This document shows, in pieces, positions 44,438-53,988 of a DNA stretch of 64,000 bases; position 1 is the stretch's first letter, and each line of letters starts with the position of its first letter. The position numbers and the translations under genes were made by a program. The notes beneath the pieces are model-generated. The model did not search any database. It worked only from the letters and a program-made list of their open reading frames with translations, and was not told the DNA's origin. This DNA is from a bacterium (GTDB lineage Bacteria; Zhuqueibacterota; Zhuqueibacteria; Zhuqueibacterales; Zhuqueibacteraceae). Location: positions 165,836-229,835 of the forward strand of contig JAKLJX010000011.1 of assembly GCA_023150945.1 (NCBI GenBank), read 5' to 3'.

Positions 44438-44836
44438 ATGAGTCCCGTGGGCATTCATCTCATCATCGACGGTTGGCAGGTGCCGCCGCATTTGCTCAAT
44501 GATACCGCCCATGTTCGCCAGGCATTGCAGCGGGCCGTGGCAGCAGGTGGCGCGACTTTACTCGAGCTGACCGTGCATCAGTTTCAGCCGCAGGGACTCA
44601 CGGCCACCGCGACGCTGGCAGAATCGCATATGACGATTCACACCTGGCCGGAATGGGGTTATTTTGCCGCGGATGTTTTTTTCTGTGGCCGCGGGGATGC
44701 GCATGCGGCCGGCCATGCGCTGCTCATGGAATTGCAGGCGAAGGAGTATCGCATACAAGAACTCGCCCGCGGGCCGGGCGAGCTGAAGCAATCGGCACAG
44801 CCGGAGGGCAGGTTCAACCCTGGCGCGCGCGTCTGA
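44438..44836 (+). CDS. speD: S-adenosylmethionine decarboxylase proenzyme
   Basis: A 132-residue proenzyme. ESHMTIHTWPEWGYFAADVFFCG holds the self-cleavage site between Glu62 and Ser63, the proton-donor His68 and Cys83. These are the same numbers as in the well-studied Thermotoga maritima enzyme (class 1b). The product decarboxylated SAM feeds spermidine synthesis. It has an extended C-terminal tail (GPGELKQSAQPEGRFNPGARV). AGGCGG precedes ATG 44438. The spermidine synthase at 5541-7148 is 37 kb away and is the membrane-fused type. Confidence 0.93.
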   Translation: MSPVGIHLIIDGWQVPPHLLNDTAHVRQALQRAVAAGGATLLELTVHQFQPQGLTATATLAESHMTIHTWPEWGYFAADVFFCGRGDAHAAGHALLMELQAKEYRIQELARGPGELKQSAQPEGRFNPGARV

Positions 44837-44889
44837 GCTGGCCGCGCACCGCAATGGCTGGAACGCGGCGCGCTATTGCGCCGGCGGCC

Positions 44890-45927
44890 TCAGGCATTCA
44901 AACGGCGAGCCACCGGCTGCCGCAGAGTTTTGAGATGCCGGTATCCCACCAACTTGCGCTGTTCCTCATCCCACAATTTCAGCGGAATGCATTTCAAGCT
45001 TTGCCAGAAGGTTAAGGTTTCGCTTTGATGGAAAACCGGATTCTCCTCGTAGCATTTCTGCAGGTTGTAGTTCGGAATGCGGCTGCTCAGATGATGAATG
45101 TGATGATAGCCGATGTTGCCGGTGAACCACTGCAGGACTTTGGGCAGGCGATAAAATGAGCTGCCCTGCAACGCGGCCATGACATATTCCCATTCGTCAT
45201 TGTGCTCCCAATACGTGTCCTCGAATTGGTGTTGAATGTAGAACAGCCAGGTGCCGGCCGTGGCGGCAAAGACTTCGATGGGCAGGTGAATCATCACCAG
45301 CTCGCGAAAGCCGATGGTGAAGCCGAGCAGCAAAACCAGGGCGAGCAGGGCGAGGTTGGTCCAGTAGACACTGCGGCGCTCGCGAATCCACTGCTTGGAA
45401 GCCGCGGAGGGAAAGCGGTTCAACACCAGAAAGTAGAACGTCGGGCCGACCACGAACAGAATGAGGGGATTGCGATAGAGGCGATATTTCAGCCGGCCCC
45501 ATTTCGAGAGCTTCAGGTACTCGCGCACGGTCAGCGTGGTCACGTCGCCAAAGCCGCGGCGGTCGAGGTTGCTGGCGCCGGCATGGTGCATGGCGTGGGA
45601 CTTGCGCCAGTATTGGTACGGCACCATGGTCAGCACGCCGCAGAGGAAGCCGACGACGTTATTGGCCTTTTGCGATTTGAAAAATGCGCCGTGGCCGCAA
45701 TCATGTTGGAAAATGAAAATGCGAATCAACAGGCCGGCGGCAATCGGTGACAGCGCCAGCGTCAGCCAGTAGGAAAAGTCCAGGCTCAAATACATGAGGT
45801 ACCACACCACGAAAAACGGCACGGTGGTGTTGAGCAGTTGCCAAATACTTTTCTTCAAATCGGGTTTCTGGTATTTTGCTACGACTTCGTTCCAGTTGGA
45901 TTTTACTGCCTCGAGGCTAAAGGTCAT
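44890..45927 (-). CDS. Membrane fatty acid desaturase
   Basis: A 345-residue protein. It contains the three histidine boxes HDCGHG (about 75), HAMHH (about 112) and HHIHH (about 275) that bind the di-iron centre, separated by two pairs of membrane helices (VPFFVVWYLMYLSLDF, IAAGLLIRIFIFQ, LILFVVGPTFYFLVLN, YWTNLALLALVLLLGF). It introduces a double bond into acyl chains and so sets membrane fluidity. AAGGAAG precedes ATG 45927. It is convergent with speD and divergent from the next gene. Confidence 0.93.
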   Translation of the reverse strand: MTFSLEAVKSNWNEVVAKYQKPDLKKSIWQLLNTTVPFFVVWYLMYLSLDFSYWLTLALSPIAAGLLIRIFIFQHDCGHGAFFKSQKANNVVGFLCGVLTMVPYQYWRKSHAMHHAGASNLDRRGFGDVTTLTVREYLKLSKWGRLKYRLYRNPLILFVVGPTFYFLVLNRFPSAASKQWIRERRSVYWTNLALLALVLLLGFTIGFRELVMIHLPIEVFAATAGTWLFYIQHQFEDTYWEHNDEWEYVMAALQGSSFYRLPKVLQWFTGNIGYHHIHHLSSRIPNYNLQKCYEENPVFHQSETLTFWQSLKCIPLKLWDEEQRKLVGYRHLKTLRQPVARRLNA

Positions 45928-46065
45928 GGGGCACTTCCTTGAAAAAATGATGAGACTTTTGCAAAATGTCCGGGCAATGTGAAGAAGTTTACCGTGCGAG
46001 TCAAGCGGTTTTCTGGAAATTTTTGGCAGGATTCAAGGTATTCACCAACAAGCGGAGAAAGAGCG

Positions 46066-46323
46066 ATGTGGCTGGCCGACAAGGATGCCAGGAACAAATG
46101 GTGCCCGATGGCGCGGGCTGGCTTTCGCCGGCACGAAGCGACTTCACTGACCATCAATCGCAAGATCGGCAGCGGCAAACCCGATCCTGATTGCCTGTGC
46201 CTGGCGAGCGACTGCATGATGTGGCGCGCGGTCACCATTCCCAAGGAGCAGGAGACACTGACATTGGGTTATTGCGGCCTGGCCGGCCGGCCGGAGGGTA
46301 GACCAGAGGAGGAGAAGAAATGA
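46066..46323 (+). CDS. Small Cys-motif protein
   Basis: An 85-residue protein with four conserved-looking cysteines: NKWCPMARAG, CLCLASDCMMWRAV and TLGYCGLAG. The set W-C-P-M, C-x-x-x-x-C-M-M-W-R, G-Y-C-G-L-A-G recurs in small phage-related and metagenomic hypothetical proteins (pattern impression). It may ligate zinc or an Fe-S cluster. GGAGAAAG precedes ATG 46066; a GTG at 45979 would add 29 residues. Confidence 0.55.
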   Translation: MWLADKDARNKWCPMARAGFRRHEATSLTINRKIGSGKPDPDCLCLASDCMMWRAVTIPKEQETLTLGYCGLAGRPEGRPEEEKK

Positions 46324-46366
46324 GTGGCAGGGTTGCGGCCGGGGTGGCGCAATCCCGCCGCGCGCT

Positions 46367-46642
46367 TTACTGCCGCAGCAGCAGGTAGAGGCCGGCAACG
46401 ATGAGCAGCAGGGGCAGGCCCACGGACAACAGCGCAAAGGGAATCATGATCAAACCGAGAATGCCGGCGAGCAGCCCTAAAGGAATGGCAATCACTGCGA
46501 GCAACACCACTGCCAGCAGGCCGCCGATGATTTGCAGCGGCAGAGTCAGCGTCCAAAAGCCGATTTTGACGACCCAGAGCAGGCCTTTCAAAACCAAGGC
46601 GGCGATCAGAATCAGAACACAGAGGGCGACCAGATCAAACAT
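46367..46642 (-). CDS. Small integral membrane protein
   Basis: A 91-residue protein that is almost entirely hydrophobic, with three to four membrane helices (LVALCVLILIAALVLKGLLWVV, GGLLAVVLLAVIAIPLGLLAGIL, LLSVGLPLLLIVAGLYLLL). GGAGG precedes ATG 46642. It is not a family I recognise with confidence; similar short proteins occur in envelope-stress contexts, but no link is shown here. Confidence 0.6.
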   Translation of the reverse strand: MFDLVALCVLILIAALVLKGLLWVVKIGFWTLTLPLQIIGGLLAVVLLAVIAIPLGLLAGILGLIMIPFALLSVGLPLLLIVAGLYLLLRQ

Positions 46643-46827
46643 GACAGCCTCCTCGCCAAAGGGACGCCGTTCTTTACGAAGACGGGGAAATGAGGTTGCA
46701 GCCGGTGGGGGCGCGCCGGGGTTGAAATTGTGATTGCGTTTTTCGGTGATTCTTCAGATTTTTCGCCGGCTGTAAATCTCTCCTGCTATGTCTGCCTTTG
46801 GGTTCAAACCGCAACAGGAAAGAGCAT

Positions 46828-48036
46828 ATGGCTTCCCTGACCTTCCCACGCCGCCGCGCGCTCCGGCTTGCGCTTTGGCCGCTCCTCCTGCTCAACGCTG
46901 CCGGCTGCTTCAAAACCCAGGACACGGAGATCACCGGCGCGGGCGATCCGCTCTTCACCCTCACCGGGCGCGTCAGTGACATCGATAGCAACCGGCCCTT
47001 GCGCGACGCCCTGGTCGAGATCAAAGCCCTGAATCTCAAGTCCCAGGTGGACAGTAACGGCGTCTATTCTTTTTCCGGATTGAAAGTCGGCACGCGCACG
47101 TTGCAGGTTTCGGCAGCCAACTACGCCACCGCACAAATCGCAGTCACATTTCAGTATGAGGATCGTGACGTGGTGCAGGACGTCGCCCTGACCAAAGCGC
47201 TGGGGATCGCCTGGCGCGGCGACGTGCCGTTTGCGAACCCCTCCGGCATTTGGTGGGAAAACAATCAGCTCTTCATGACCAACTACGATACCAAGGGCGG
47301 CTTTATGTATCGCCTGGACGAAAACCTGCGCGTGCTGCAGGTTTCGCCCCACCTCGGCACGCTGTTCCACGACACCTGCTTTTATCGCATCCGCACTTGT
47401 TTTTGGAAAGATAGCATATGTTACGAGCGTATCGATCCCATTGACCCGTTTCGGCCGGATTCGATAACGCTCGATTCCGTCTTCGTCGATTGCAGTCAGC
47501 GCCTTTATGGGGTGGTGCGCATTGGGGACCATATCTATACCTCAGATGGCATTGGCGCCTTCTGGACACTGGAGTTCCCCCCGCCCGATCCCTTTAAATC
47601 GGTGCGCGCGCCGCGGTTTTTCCGCCTCGATCCTCAATCCCTGGAAGTGCTCGACGTGCGCGCAGTGCGCGATACCCTCGACATCGAAGTCCTCAGCCTG
47701 ATCACCGATCTGGCGTGGGATGGGCAGGTACTGTGGCTGACGAACATGTTCAAAAACTCACTGCCCAAATTCCGATTCGATTCGCTCACCGCCCTGGCCG
47801 TTTATCCCAGCCCGGCGTCAAAACCCGTGGGCGCGGCATGGGACGGCAAATACTTGTGGATTTCCGCGGCCAATCGCCTCCTGCAATTGCATCACGATGC
47901 CCGCATCCGCAATCGCTACATTTTGCCCGGCGAAGCGCTCGATCAAATCGCCTGGGACGGCACGAACATGTGGGCGATCAACACCAGTTTCAAGCAGATC
48001 CTTAAATTGACCATTCCATTGAAGGATCACTTATGA
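46828..48036 (+). CDS. Lipoprotein with carboxypeptidase-regulatory-like domain and NHL/Kelch-like propeller
   Basis: A 402-residue protein. Lipoprotein signal ends in LLNAAGC (Cys about residue 28). An Ig-like carboxypeptidase regulatory domain follows (LTGRVSDIDSNRPLRDALVEI, YSFSGLKVGTRTLQVSAANY). The rest has propeller-like repeats (GIWWENNQLFMTNYDTKGGFMYRLDENLRVLQVS, ITDLAWDGQVLWLTNMFKNSLPKFRFD, GAAWDGKYLWISA, QIAWDGTNMWAINTS). AGGAAAG precedes ATG 46828. Its stop overlaps the TonB receptor gene by 4 nt, so it is its probable lipoprotein partner, analogous to SusD with SusC but of different fold. Confidence 0.75.
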   Translation: MASLTFPRRRALRLALWPLLLLNAAGCFKTQDTEITGAGDPLFTLTGRVSDIDSNRPLRDALVEIKALNLKSQVDSNGVYSFSGLKVGTRTLQVSAANYATAQIAVTFQYEDRDVVQDVALTKALGIAWRGDVPFANPSGIWWENNQLFMTNYDTKGGFMYRLDENLRVLQVSPHLGTLFHDTCFYRIRTCFWKDSICYERIDPIDPFRPDSITLDSVFVDCSQRLYGVVRIGDHIYTSDGIGAFWTLEFPPPDPFKSVRAPRFFRLDPQSLEVLDVRAVRDTLDIEVLSLITDLAWDGQVLWLTNMFKNSLPKFRFDSLTALAVYPSPASKPVGAAWDGKYLWISAANRLLQLHHDARIRNRYILPGEALDQIAWDGTNMWAINTSFKQILKLTIPLKDHL

Positions 48037-50564
48037 TGCTGCGCGCCAACTCTCGCTCAGCCGCCACGCTGATCCTCGTTTGGAGTCTCGCGCTGCTCAC
48101 CGCCCGGCCGGCCACGGCCGGCGTGACCGGCACTTTGGCCGGCACGGTGACTGATCAAGAAACCGGCGAGCGGCTGCCCGGGGCGAGCATTCTCATGCAA
48201 GGCACGCCGCTCGGCGCGGCCGCCGACGTGAAAGGCCAGTACGTCATCACCAATTTGCGGCCGGGCGTTTACACCGTCACCGCGCAGATGATGGGCTACC
48301 GCAAACTCACCAAGACCAATGTCATCATCCGCGCCGATGTGCGCACCAATCTCGATTTCAAGCTCGCGCCCACGACGCTCAGCTTCAGCGAAGAGGTGAT
48401 CGTCACCGCCGAGCGCGAGCTGATTCAGATGGATGTGACCGGCACGCAGCACGCTGTGCAGGGCGAGGCCATTAAAGCGCTGCCGATCGCCACGCCCGAG
48501 GAAGTGGTGAATCTGCAACCGGGCGTGGTGGAGGGCCACATCCGCGGCGGCCGCGTGACTGAAGTGCTCTATCTCGTCGACGGCATTCCGGTGCAGGAGG
48601 CCATCGCCGGCGGCCGCGGCATCACCGTGCCGAACGTTTCGATCGAGGACATGACGATTCAAACCGGCGGGTTTCATGCCGAATACGGCAATGCCATGTC
48701 CGGCGTGGTCAACATCATCACCCGCGAAGGCACGGCGCAGCAGAAATATTACCTGGAAGGCACCACCGACTTGGCCGGCGAGGTGCCAGGCTCGTGGGAC
48801 CAGACCGGCTTCAACCGCCTGCACAATGCCGAGACGTCACTGGGCGGCCCGCTGTTTTGGGGGCTGCGGTATTATGTCTCCGCGCAATACAACGCCAGCG
48901 ACACGCGCTGGCGCCGGGCGTTTCGGGCGGCTTTGTCCGGCCCCATCGAAGAAAATCTGCACGCGAATGCCAAGCTCAGCATCCCATTCAATCCCACTCA
49001 GAAGCTGGTGGTGCAGGGCTTGCTGTCGCTGTCGGACTGGCGGGCCTACGAGCATCGCTGGGTGCATCACCTGCAGGGACTGCCGCCGCGCGCCAAAGAT
49101 AGTTTCCGCCTCAACGGCACGTGGACGCACATGCTGAGCGACAAAACCTTCTACACCGCCAAACTGAGCTACTACAACATTCTCAAATCCGTCCTCGGCC
49201 GGCCGCAAGCGAAGTACAATCTCAATCTCGTGTTCGATGAAGAGGGCTTGTTCATTCTCAGCGGGGACAAGGCCTGGTGGCAGGACGCGCAGGAGGTGAC
49301 CAGCAACCTCAAGCTGGATTTCGTCAGCCAGGTGCATCACAGCCATCAGGTGAAAGCGGGCATTGATTTGACCTACTACGATCTCGCCATGAACAACGTC
49401 GAGATCGAACCGTTCCCGCCCAACTTCCACCCCGAGTTGCCGCCGGAGTTCCGTTTCAACGTTTACAACACGCGCTACCGCTATTTCCCCAAGATGGCCG
49501 CGCTCTACCTGCAGGACAAATTCGACCTGCAGCGCTTTGCGATGAACCTGGGGCTGCGCTACGATTATCTCGATCCCGCCGGCGAACGCCCCGTGATCGA
49601 AGACATTCTCAAGCTCAACAGCAATGAGATCCAAGTCTTCACCAAGAAAGTGCCGGTGGCGAGCAAAGCACAGATCAGCCCGCGCTTCGGCATCGCGTTT
49701 CCGCTGGGCGTCAATGACAAGCTCCATATCAATTACGGCCATTTCTTCCAGGCGCCGCTGTTCGAATACCTCTACACCAATCTCGAATATGATTTCTCCG
49801 GCTACAATCCGCTGGTGGGCAATCCCGATCTCAAACCCGAAAAGACCGTGGCGCTGGAAGTGGGCTATGAAAAGAAGATCGGCCCGGACATGCTGTTCAG
49901 CGTCACCGGCTTCAACAAGGACATCACCAACCTCATCGACGCGCAATTCTTCCAGATTCCGATCGAAGACACCGGCATCTATTCCAGCGGTGTCTACACG
50001 CGCTTCGTGAACCTGGCGTACGGCACGGCCAACGGACTGGAGTTTCTATTCAAAAAGCAGCAGGGCGAGCGCTGGAGCGGGCAGGTGAGCTATACCCTCA
50101 TGCAAGCCAAAGGCTCGAGCTATGCGGTGGGCGACAGGGCCAACGTGCTGCAATTCGGCGGCATCGTGGAGGAGGGAGAACACTATTTGAGCTGGGATCA
50201 GCGCCACACGATCATCTGCAATCTCGAATACCGCGCGCCTCGCCGCTGGCTGGCCAATTTGGTGTGGCGCATCAACAGTCCCAAACCCTACACGTTGGAT
50301 GAAGGCCAAGTGAATGCCGCCGGCAAGTTGATTACCCCCAACAATCGCCGGCTGGACTGGACGAACTATCTCGATCTCAAGCTGCGCCGACATTTCAAAT
50401 TCGGCCCGGGCCGGCTCGGTGTGCAGCTCGAAGCGCGCAATCTGCTCGACAGCCGCAACTTGCTGTGGCGCGATCAACAGGGACGGATCGGCGGCTTGCT
50501 GGGTGATCCGACGGCGTATGACGTCGGCCGGCGGGTGAGCCTCGGGGTGATTTGGGAGAATTGA
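48033..50564 (+). CDS. TonB-dependent outer-membrane receptor with carboxypeptidase-regulatory N-terminal domain
   Basis: An 843-residue protein: signal peptide, carboxypeptidase regulatory-like domain (about 30-115, TLAGTVTDQETGERLPGASILMQGTPLG), plug domain (about 120-230, EEVIVTAERELIQMDVTGT, LYLVDGIPVQE, GGFHAEYGNAMSGVVNIITREG) and a C-terminal beta barrel ending in aromatic W (SLGVIWEN). No TonB-box-like peptide was picked out with certainty. It imports a ligand, type unknown. It is translationally coupled to the lipoprotein gene upstream (4-nt overlap). Confidence 0.9.
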   Translation: MMLRANSRSAATLILVWSLALLTARPATAGVTGTLAGTVTDQETGERLPGASILMQGTPLGAAADVKGQYVITNLRPGVYTVTAQMMGYRKLTKTNVIIRADVRTNLDFKLAPTTLSFSEEVIVTAERELIQMDVTGTQHAVQGEAIKALPIATPEEVVNLQPGVVEGHIRGGRVTEVLYLVDGIPVQEAIAGGRGITVPNVSIEDMTIQTGGFHAEYGNAMSGVVNIITREGTAQQKYYLEGTTDLAGEVPGSWDQTGFNRLHNAETSLGGPLFWGLRYYVSAQYNASDTRWRRAFRAALSGPIEENLHANAKLSIPFNPTQKLVVQGLLSLSDWRAYEHRWVHHLQGLPPRAKDSFRLNGTWTHMLSDKTFYTAKLSYYNILKSVLGRPQAKYNLNLVFDEEGLFILSGDKAWWQDAQEVTSNLKLDFVSQVHHSHQVKAGIDLTYYDLAMNNVEIEPFPPNFHPELPPEFRFNVYNTRYRYFPKMAALYLQDKFDLQRFAMNLGLRYDYLDPAGERPVIEDILKLNSNEIQVFTKKVPVASKAQISPRFGIAFPLGVNDKLHINYGHFFQAPLFEYLYTNLEYDFSGYNPLVGNPDLKPEKTVALEVGYEKKIGPDMLFSVTGFNKDITNLIDAQFFQIPIEDTGIYSSGVYTRFVNLAYGTANGLEFLFKKQQGERWSGQVSYTLMQAKGSSYAVGDRANVLQFGGIVEEGEHYLSWDQRHTIICNLEYRAPRRWLANLVWRINSPKPYTLDEGQVNAAGKLITPNNRRLDWTNYLDLKLRRHFKFGPGRLGVQLEARNLLDSRNLLWRDQQGRIGGLLGDPTAYDVGRRVSLGVIWEN

Positions 50565-50706
50565 ACAATCTTCACTGCCGCGGAAGAAGCGCCGGACTGC
50601 TCACGTATTTTCATTTTCGAAGATCAGCCGCGCCCGGGGCTTTCGGTCGAACCGGGGCACGGCCGGGCTGCGGCGCCCCGCCGCCGCACCGCTCTGCCGG
50701 TTGCGC

Positions 50707-51180
50707 TCACGGCATCTTGAATTCATGCTGTTCTGCGCGCACCACCAGCACCGAGCACGGCGCCTTTTGCACGACGCGCTCGGTGGTGCTGCCCAGCAGC
50801 ATTTCCGCGATCCGGCTCTGGCCGTGGCTCGCCAGAACGATCAAATCAACTTTCAGTTCTCTTGCGGTGCGGACGATTTCGACGAAGGGCTTGCCGTCGC
50901 GCACGATGAATTGCGGCCGCAGTTTCTTCAGCGCGGCGGGGCGGATTTGTTTCACCAATTGAGCATGCGCTTCGGCGATCTTTTCCTGGCTCTCCTGCTT
51001 CACCTTCTCCACACTCACCCGCGCCATGATCAATTCTTCATCCGAAAGCAGCAAGTCGGGCAATACCGTGAGCACCACCAGTTTGGCCGCGTTGGTTTCA
51101 GCCAGCTTCACCGCATAGTTGACGGCCTGCCGCGCGCTGGCGGAGAAGTCGGTGCACACGAGAATCTTTTTCAATTTCAT
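50707..51180 (-). CDS. Universal stress protein (UspA family)
   Basis: A 157-residue protein of the Usp fold: KILVCTDFSASARQAVNYAVKLA, KLVVLTVLP, VDLIVLASHGQS, LLGSTTERVVQKAPCSVLVV. The ATP-binding loop G-x-x-G-x9-G-S/T is imperfect (GQSR then LLGST), so nucleotide binding is uncertain. It follows the NagB-PIG-L gene by 29 nt on the same strand and may be co-transcribed. A good AAAAGGAATA site precedes ATG 51180. Confidence 0.9.
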   Translation of the reverse strand: MKLKKILVCTDFSASARQAVNYAVKLAETNAAKLVVLTVLPDLLLSDEELIMARVSVEKVKQESQEKIAEAHAQLVKQIRPAALKKLRPQFIVRDGKPFVEIVRTARELKVDLIVLASHGQSRIAEMLLGSTTERVVQKAPCSVLVVRAEQHEFKMP

Positions 51181-51209
51181 GCTTATTCCTTTTCTGTGAG
51201 GGTTGCGCC

Positions 51210-53564
51210 TCAGCGGTTCTCGGCGGCCTGCTTGAGCTCGCGGCTGCGCTGATAGAATTCCTGCAAATTCATCTCCTTCAAGAACACCAGGCCGCGGGTG
51301 GCGCGGATCATCGCGCTCTCATGCTCGTGAAACCACTCCCGGCCCAGGCAAATCTTGATGCGCTGATATTGTTCGGTTTGAATCTTCTGCGCCAATTCGG
51401 AAAACGGGCCGTCGTGTTCGTAGCTCGGGAACGAAGCATCCTTCTGCGAAATGAAGGTGTTCATGAACGCGCTTTGCATCACCGAGAACATGTTGAGCGA
51501 CACCGGCACATAGATGTTGGCCTCGCTGGGATGAAAACGGAACCAGACGTTGCGGTAGCCCCACACCCGCAGGTCGGAGCGGCCGCTGTGTTTCTCGTAG
51601 CGCTTGAGCGCTTCGGTGATCGCTTGCAACACTTTGTAATGGGTGTCCGGGCCGCTGGCTTCGGGGTCGAGTGCCACGCTCACCACGTCAGGCTTCACGT
51701 CTTCCACCGTGCGGAGCACCGGCACGACGTCGCGCTCGACCGTGGGTTCCTCGGTGAAGATGTCGCCGGTGTAGAATCCCAGCCGCAAATGCCGGACGTT
51801 GGCGCAATCCCAGCCGAAGTAACCCCACAGGCATTCCGCTTCCCACTCCCGGCACATGCCCTTCAGGCGCTGAATGTAGTCGGGATCCTTCTTGCCGGGA
51901 TACTGCTTGTCGAAGTAGTGCGCCAGCTCGGCGATGCGATCTTTGATGTTGTTGAGATCATGCTCGTCGAACAGCTCGATGAGATTGCGCAACAGGCGGC
52001 GCGCGGTGCCTTCATCCTTCACGCGGTTGCGGTTGGCGGCCACGCCGTCGAGGTATTGCCAGACATCGCGATTGCGGCCCTCATCATTGTCGGGCGCAAA
52101 ATAGCCTTCGCGCAACAGTGCGGCAAACTCGGGCATGTCGATGAACTCGCCCAGCCGGTCGAGCTGTTGCCGCATGTATTGATTGGTCACCGCGGTAAAG
52201 CCGCTGGTCAGGCAGACGAAGTAGTGGGTGTTGCTGGCATCGCGCATGTGGCGCACGATGGCGGGCAGATAGCCCAGCATCAAATCATCGTGGTGCGGCT
52301 CAGTGTGGAGAAAGCGGGTGTGGCTGAGCGCCTTGGCGCCCTTTTCCAGCTTGCTGATCAGGCTGCGTTGCACCAGTGCGGTCAGCTCGTGATGCTCCTG
52401 CTGGCGTTTGGCGAGAATGGCGTGCGCGGTGCGGTCACCGAGGAAATCGTTCTCGGTCAAATCGATCACGCGCTTGCGCAGCTTGACCGCGAGATCGACC
52501 ACTACGTGTTCGACTTCGGCGTCCTCGACGCTGGCCGCGCTCAAGAGCAGGGCGTGCTGGCGCTCCTGCAGCAGCTTGGCCGCGCCCATGGTCAAATAGA
52601 ATCGGGCATTCGGCAGCGCCTGCAACGCGCTGGCGGGATGGAGGATGTTCTTTTCGCTCTGCACCGCGCTGGCAACGATCTCCGCCTTGGCCTCGCCCGC
52701 GGCAATGATGATGGCGGAGCAGTCGGGATTGTGCGTGATCGTGCCCAGGCCGATGGTAATCACCAGGCGCTTGCGCGACACTTCGATGCCGCCCAAATCC
52801 GAGGCCGCCGCGGCCTGGGTTTCGTAATTGGTCGGCGTCAGGCGGGTGGTGCTGTAATGATCAGAGCCGCGCACGTTGAAGCCGATGTGGCCGTCCGGCC
52901 CGATGCCACCGAGGAAAAAGCCGATGCCGCCCAGGCTGCGGAGGCGGGCTTCATACTCCTGACACCACTGATCAATGCGCTCCAGCACGCGCTTCTGCTG
53001 GCGCTCACGCGCGCTCTTGCCCTGCTTATAGCGCAGCTCGAGGTTGACCTCGTTGTCCGGCCACACGCTCGCCAGCGTCTCGTTTTTCTCCAGGCCGATC
53101 CTGGAGCAATCGATCAGCATTGCTTTTTTGGGATCAAGCCCGAAGCCTTCTATATAGAATTCGCGCACGTAATGGTAGAAGCTGTTGTGCTGGTGGGGAT
53201 TGATGGGGTAGAACTCGTCGATTTGCACGAAGTGCAGGCTTGGCATATCCGGCATCATGGCGGGATCAATACCGTTTCGTTCCAACTCCGCCTGGGTATC
53301 GCGGTTGTCCCAATGCCCCAGCAGGTGTGTGACCCACTTGATGAAGTGTTCCGGCGTTTTGCCGGTGGGCAGGGATATCACGCCGCCGGGGTTGTGCTGC
53401 ACCCATTCGAGGAAGCGCATCGCCGCCAGCTTGCCGAGCGCGGGGAAGTTGGCGACGACGATGGTTTTGATCTTCTCGGTGGGAGGATAGAGCGCCTGAA
53501 AGGGCGATGCGGTCAGGGCCACGCGCTCGACGCGGGTCAATTCTTCACGAGTGGATTCAGACAT
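51210..53564 (-). CDS. Glucosamine-6-phosphate deaminase (NagB-like) fused to a PIG-L/LmbE deacetylase
   Basis: A 784-residue fusion. Residues about 25-330 are a NagB/6-phosphogluconolactonase-like fold with SLPTGKTPEHFIKWV, IDEFYPI, FFLGGIGPDGHIGFNVRGS and ITIGLGTI. Residues about 420-750 are a PIG-L deacetylase with the zinc motif TEPHHDDLMLGYLP and partner SVALDPEASGPDTHY. Fused enzymes of this kind are known in Bacteroidetes-type bacteria and act on amino sugars (GlcNAc-type). ATG 53564 was chosen; the frame continues upstream but that part is not conserved-looking. The 424 bp on the 5' side (to 53988) have no supported gene. Confidence 0.85.
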   Translation of the reverse strand: MSESTREELTRVERVALTASPFQALYPPTEKIKTIVVANFPALGKLAAMRFLEWVQHNPGGVISLPTGKTPEHFIKWVTHLLGHWDNRDTQAELERNGIDPAMMPDMPSLHFVQIDEFYPINPHQHNSFYHYVREFYIEGFGLDPKKAMLIDCSRIGLEKNETLASVWPDNEVNLELRYKQGKSARERQQKRVLERIDQWCQEYEARLRSLGGIGFFLGGIGPDGHIGFNVRGSDHYSTTRLTPTNYETQAAAASDLGGIEVSRKRLVITIGLGTITHNPDCSAIIIAAGEAKAEIVASAVQSEKNILHPASALQALPNARFYLTMGAAKLLQERQHALLLSAASVEDAEVEHVVVDLAVKLRKRVIDLTENDFLGDRTAHAILAKRQQEHHELTALVQRSLISKLEKGAKALSHTRFLHTEPHHDDLMLGYLPAIVRHMRDASNTHYFVCLTSGFTAVTNQYMRQQLDRLGEFIDMPEFAALLREGYFAPDNDEGRNRDVWQYLDGVAANRNRVKDEGTARRLLRNLIELFDEHDLNNIKDRIAELAHYFDKQYPGKKDPDYIQRLKGMCREWEAECLWGYFGWDCANVRHLRLGFYTGDIFTEEPTVERDVVPVLRTVEDVKPDVVSVALDPEASGPDTHYKVLQAITEALKRYEKHSGRSDLRVWGYRNVWFRFHPSEANIYVPVSLNMFSVMQSAFMNTFISQKDASFPSYEHDGPFSELAQKIQTEQYQRIKICLGREWFHEHESAMIRATRGLVFLKEMNLQEFYQRSRELKQAAENR

Positions 53565-53988
53565 GAGCCAATCCTTGCAACCATAGGGGGTCAGAGGCTT
53601 GCTTTCTCGGCGAAATGTGTGCGGCGCGAAATTTTGTGCGCGTGAATTCCGGTGGAGAAAGAGCGGCAGCAGGCCAAGCCCGCGCGCTGATGGGGCCAAC
53701 TCGATTCGCCCGGCGATCATGCTGCCGGACGGTGAGAGCGGCACAAATCTAACAAGCCCCCGGCAAGAATGCAAGGCCGGAAACGGATAGCGCAAAATGA
53801 CGGATGGCCGCCTGGTTGCCGCCGGCCGGGTCTTGAGGCGATTGGCCTTTCAAACCTGGAGTCACATTCGGCAAGTCTGGTGACAGCTTGATTTGACGGC
53901 AGAATGATGCCGGGGATCAGACGGCTGGCGGCCGCTCTTGCGCTGTTCGAACGGCCGCCGCGGGAGCATCAGTAGGAAACAGCGCACC
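53565..53988. other. 424-bp intergenic region without a supported gene
   Basis: This is GC-rich DNA between the NagB-PIG-L start and the sulfotransferase stop, both minus strand. No hairpin with T-tract was recognised. It should contain the promoter of the NagB-PIG-L/Usp genes. Confidence 0.5.

Noticed and set aside
51321..53645. A 774-codon open frame opposite NagB-PIG-L
   Set aside because: It is a mirror frame of a gene with intact catalytic motifs.
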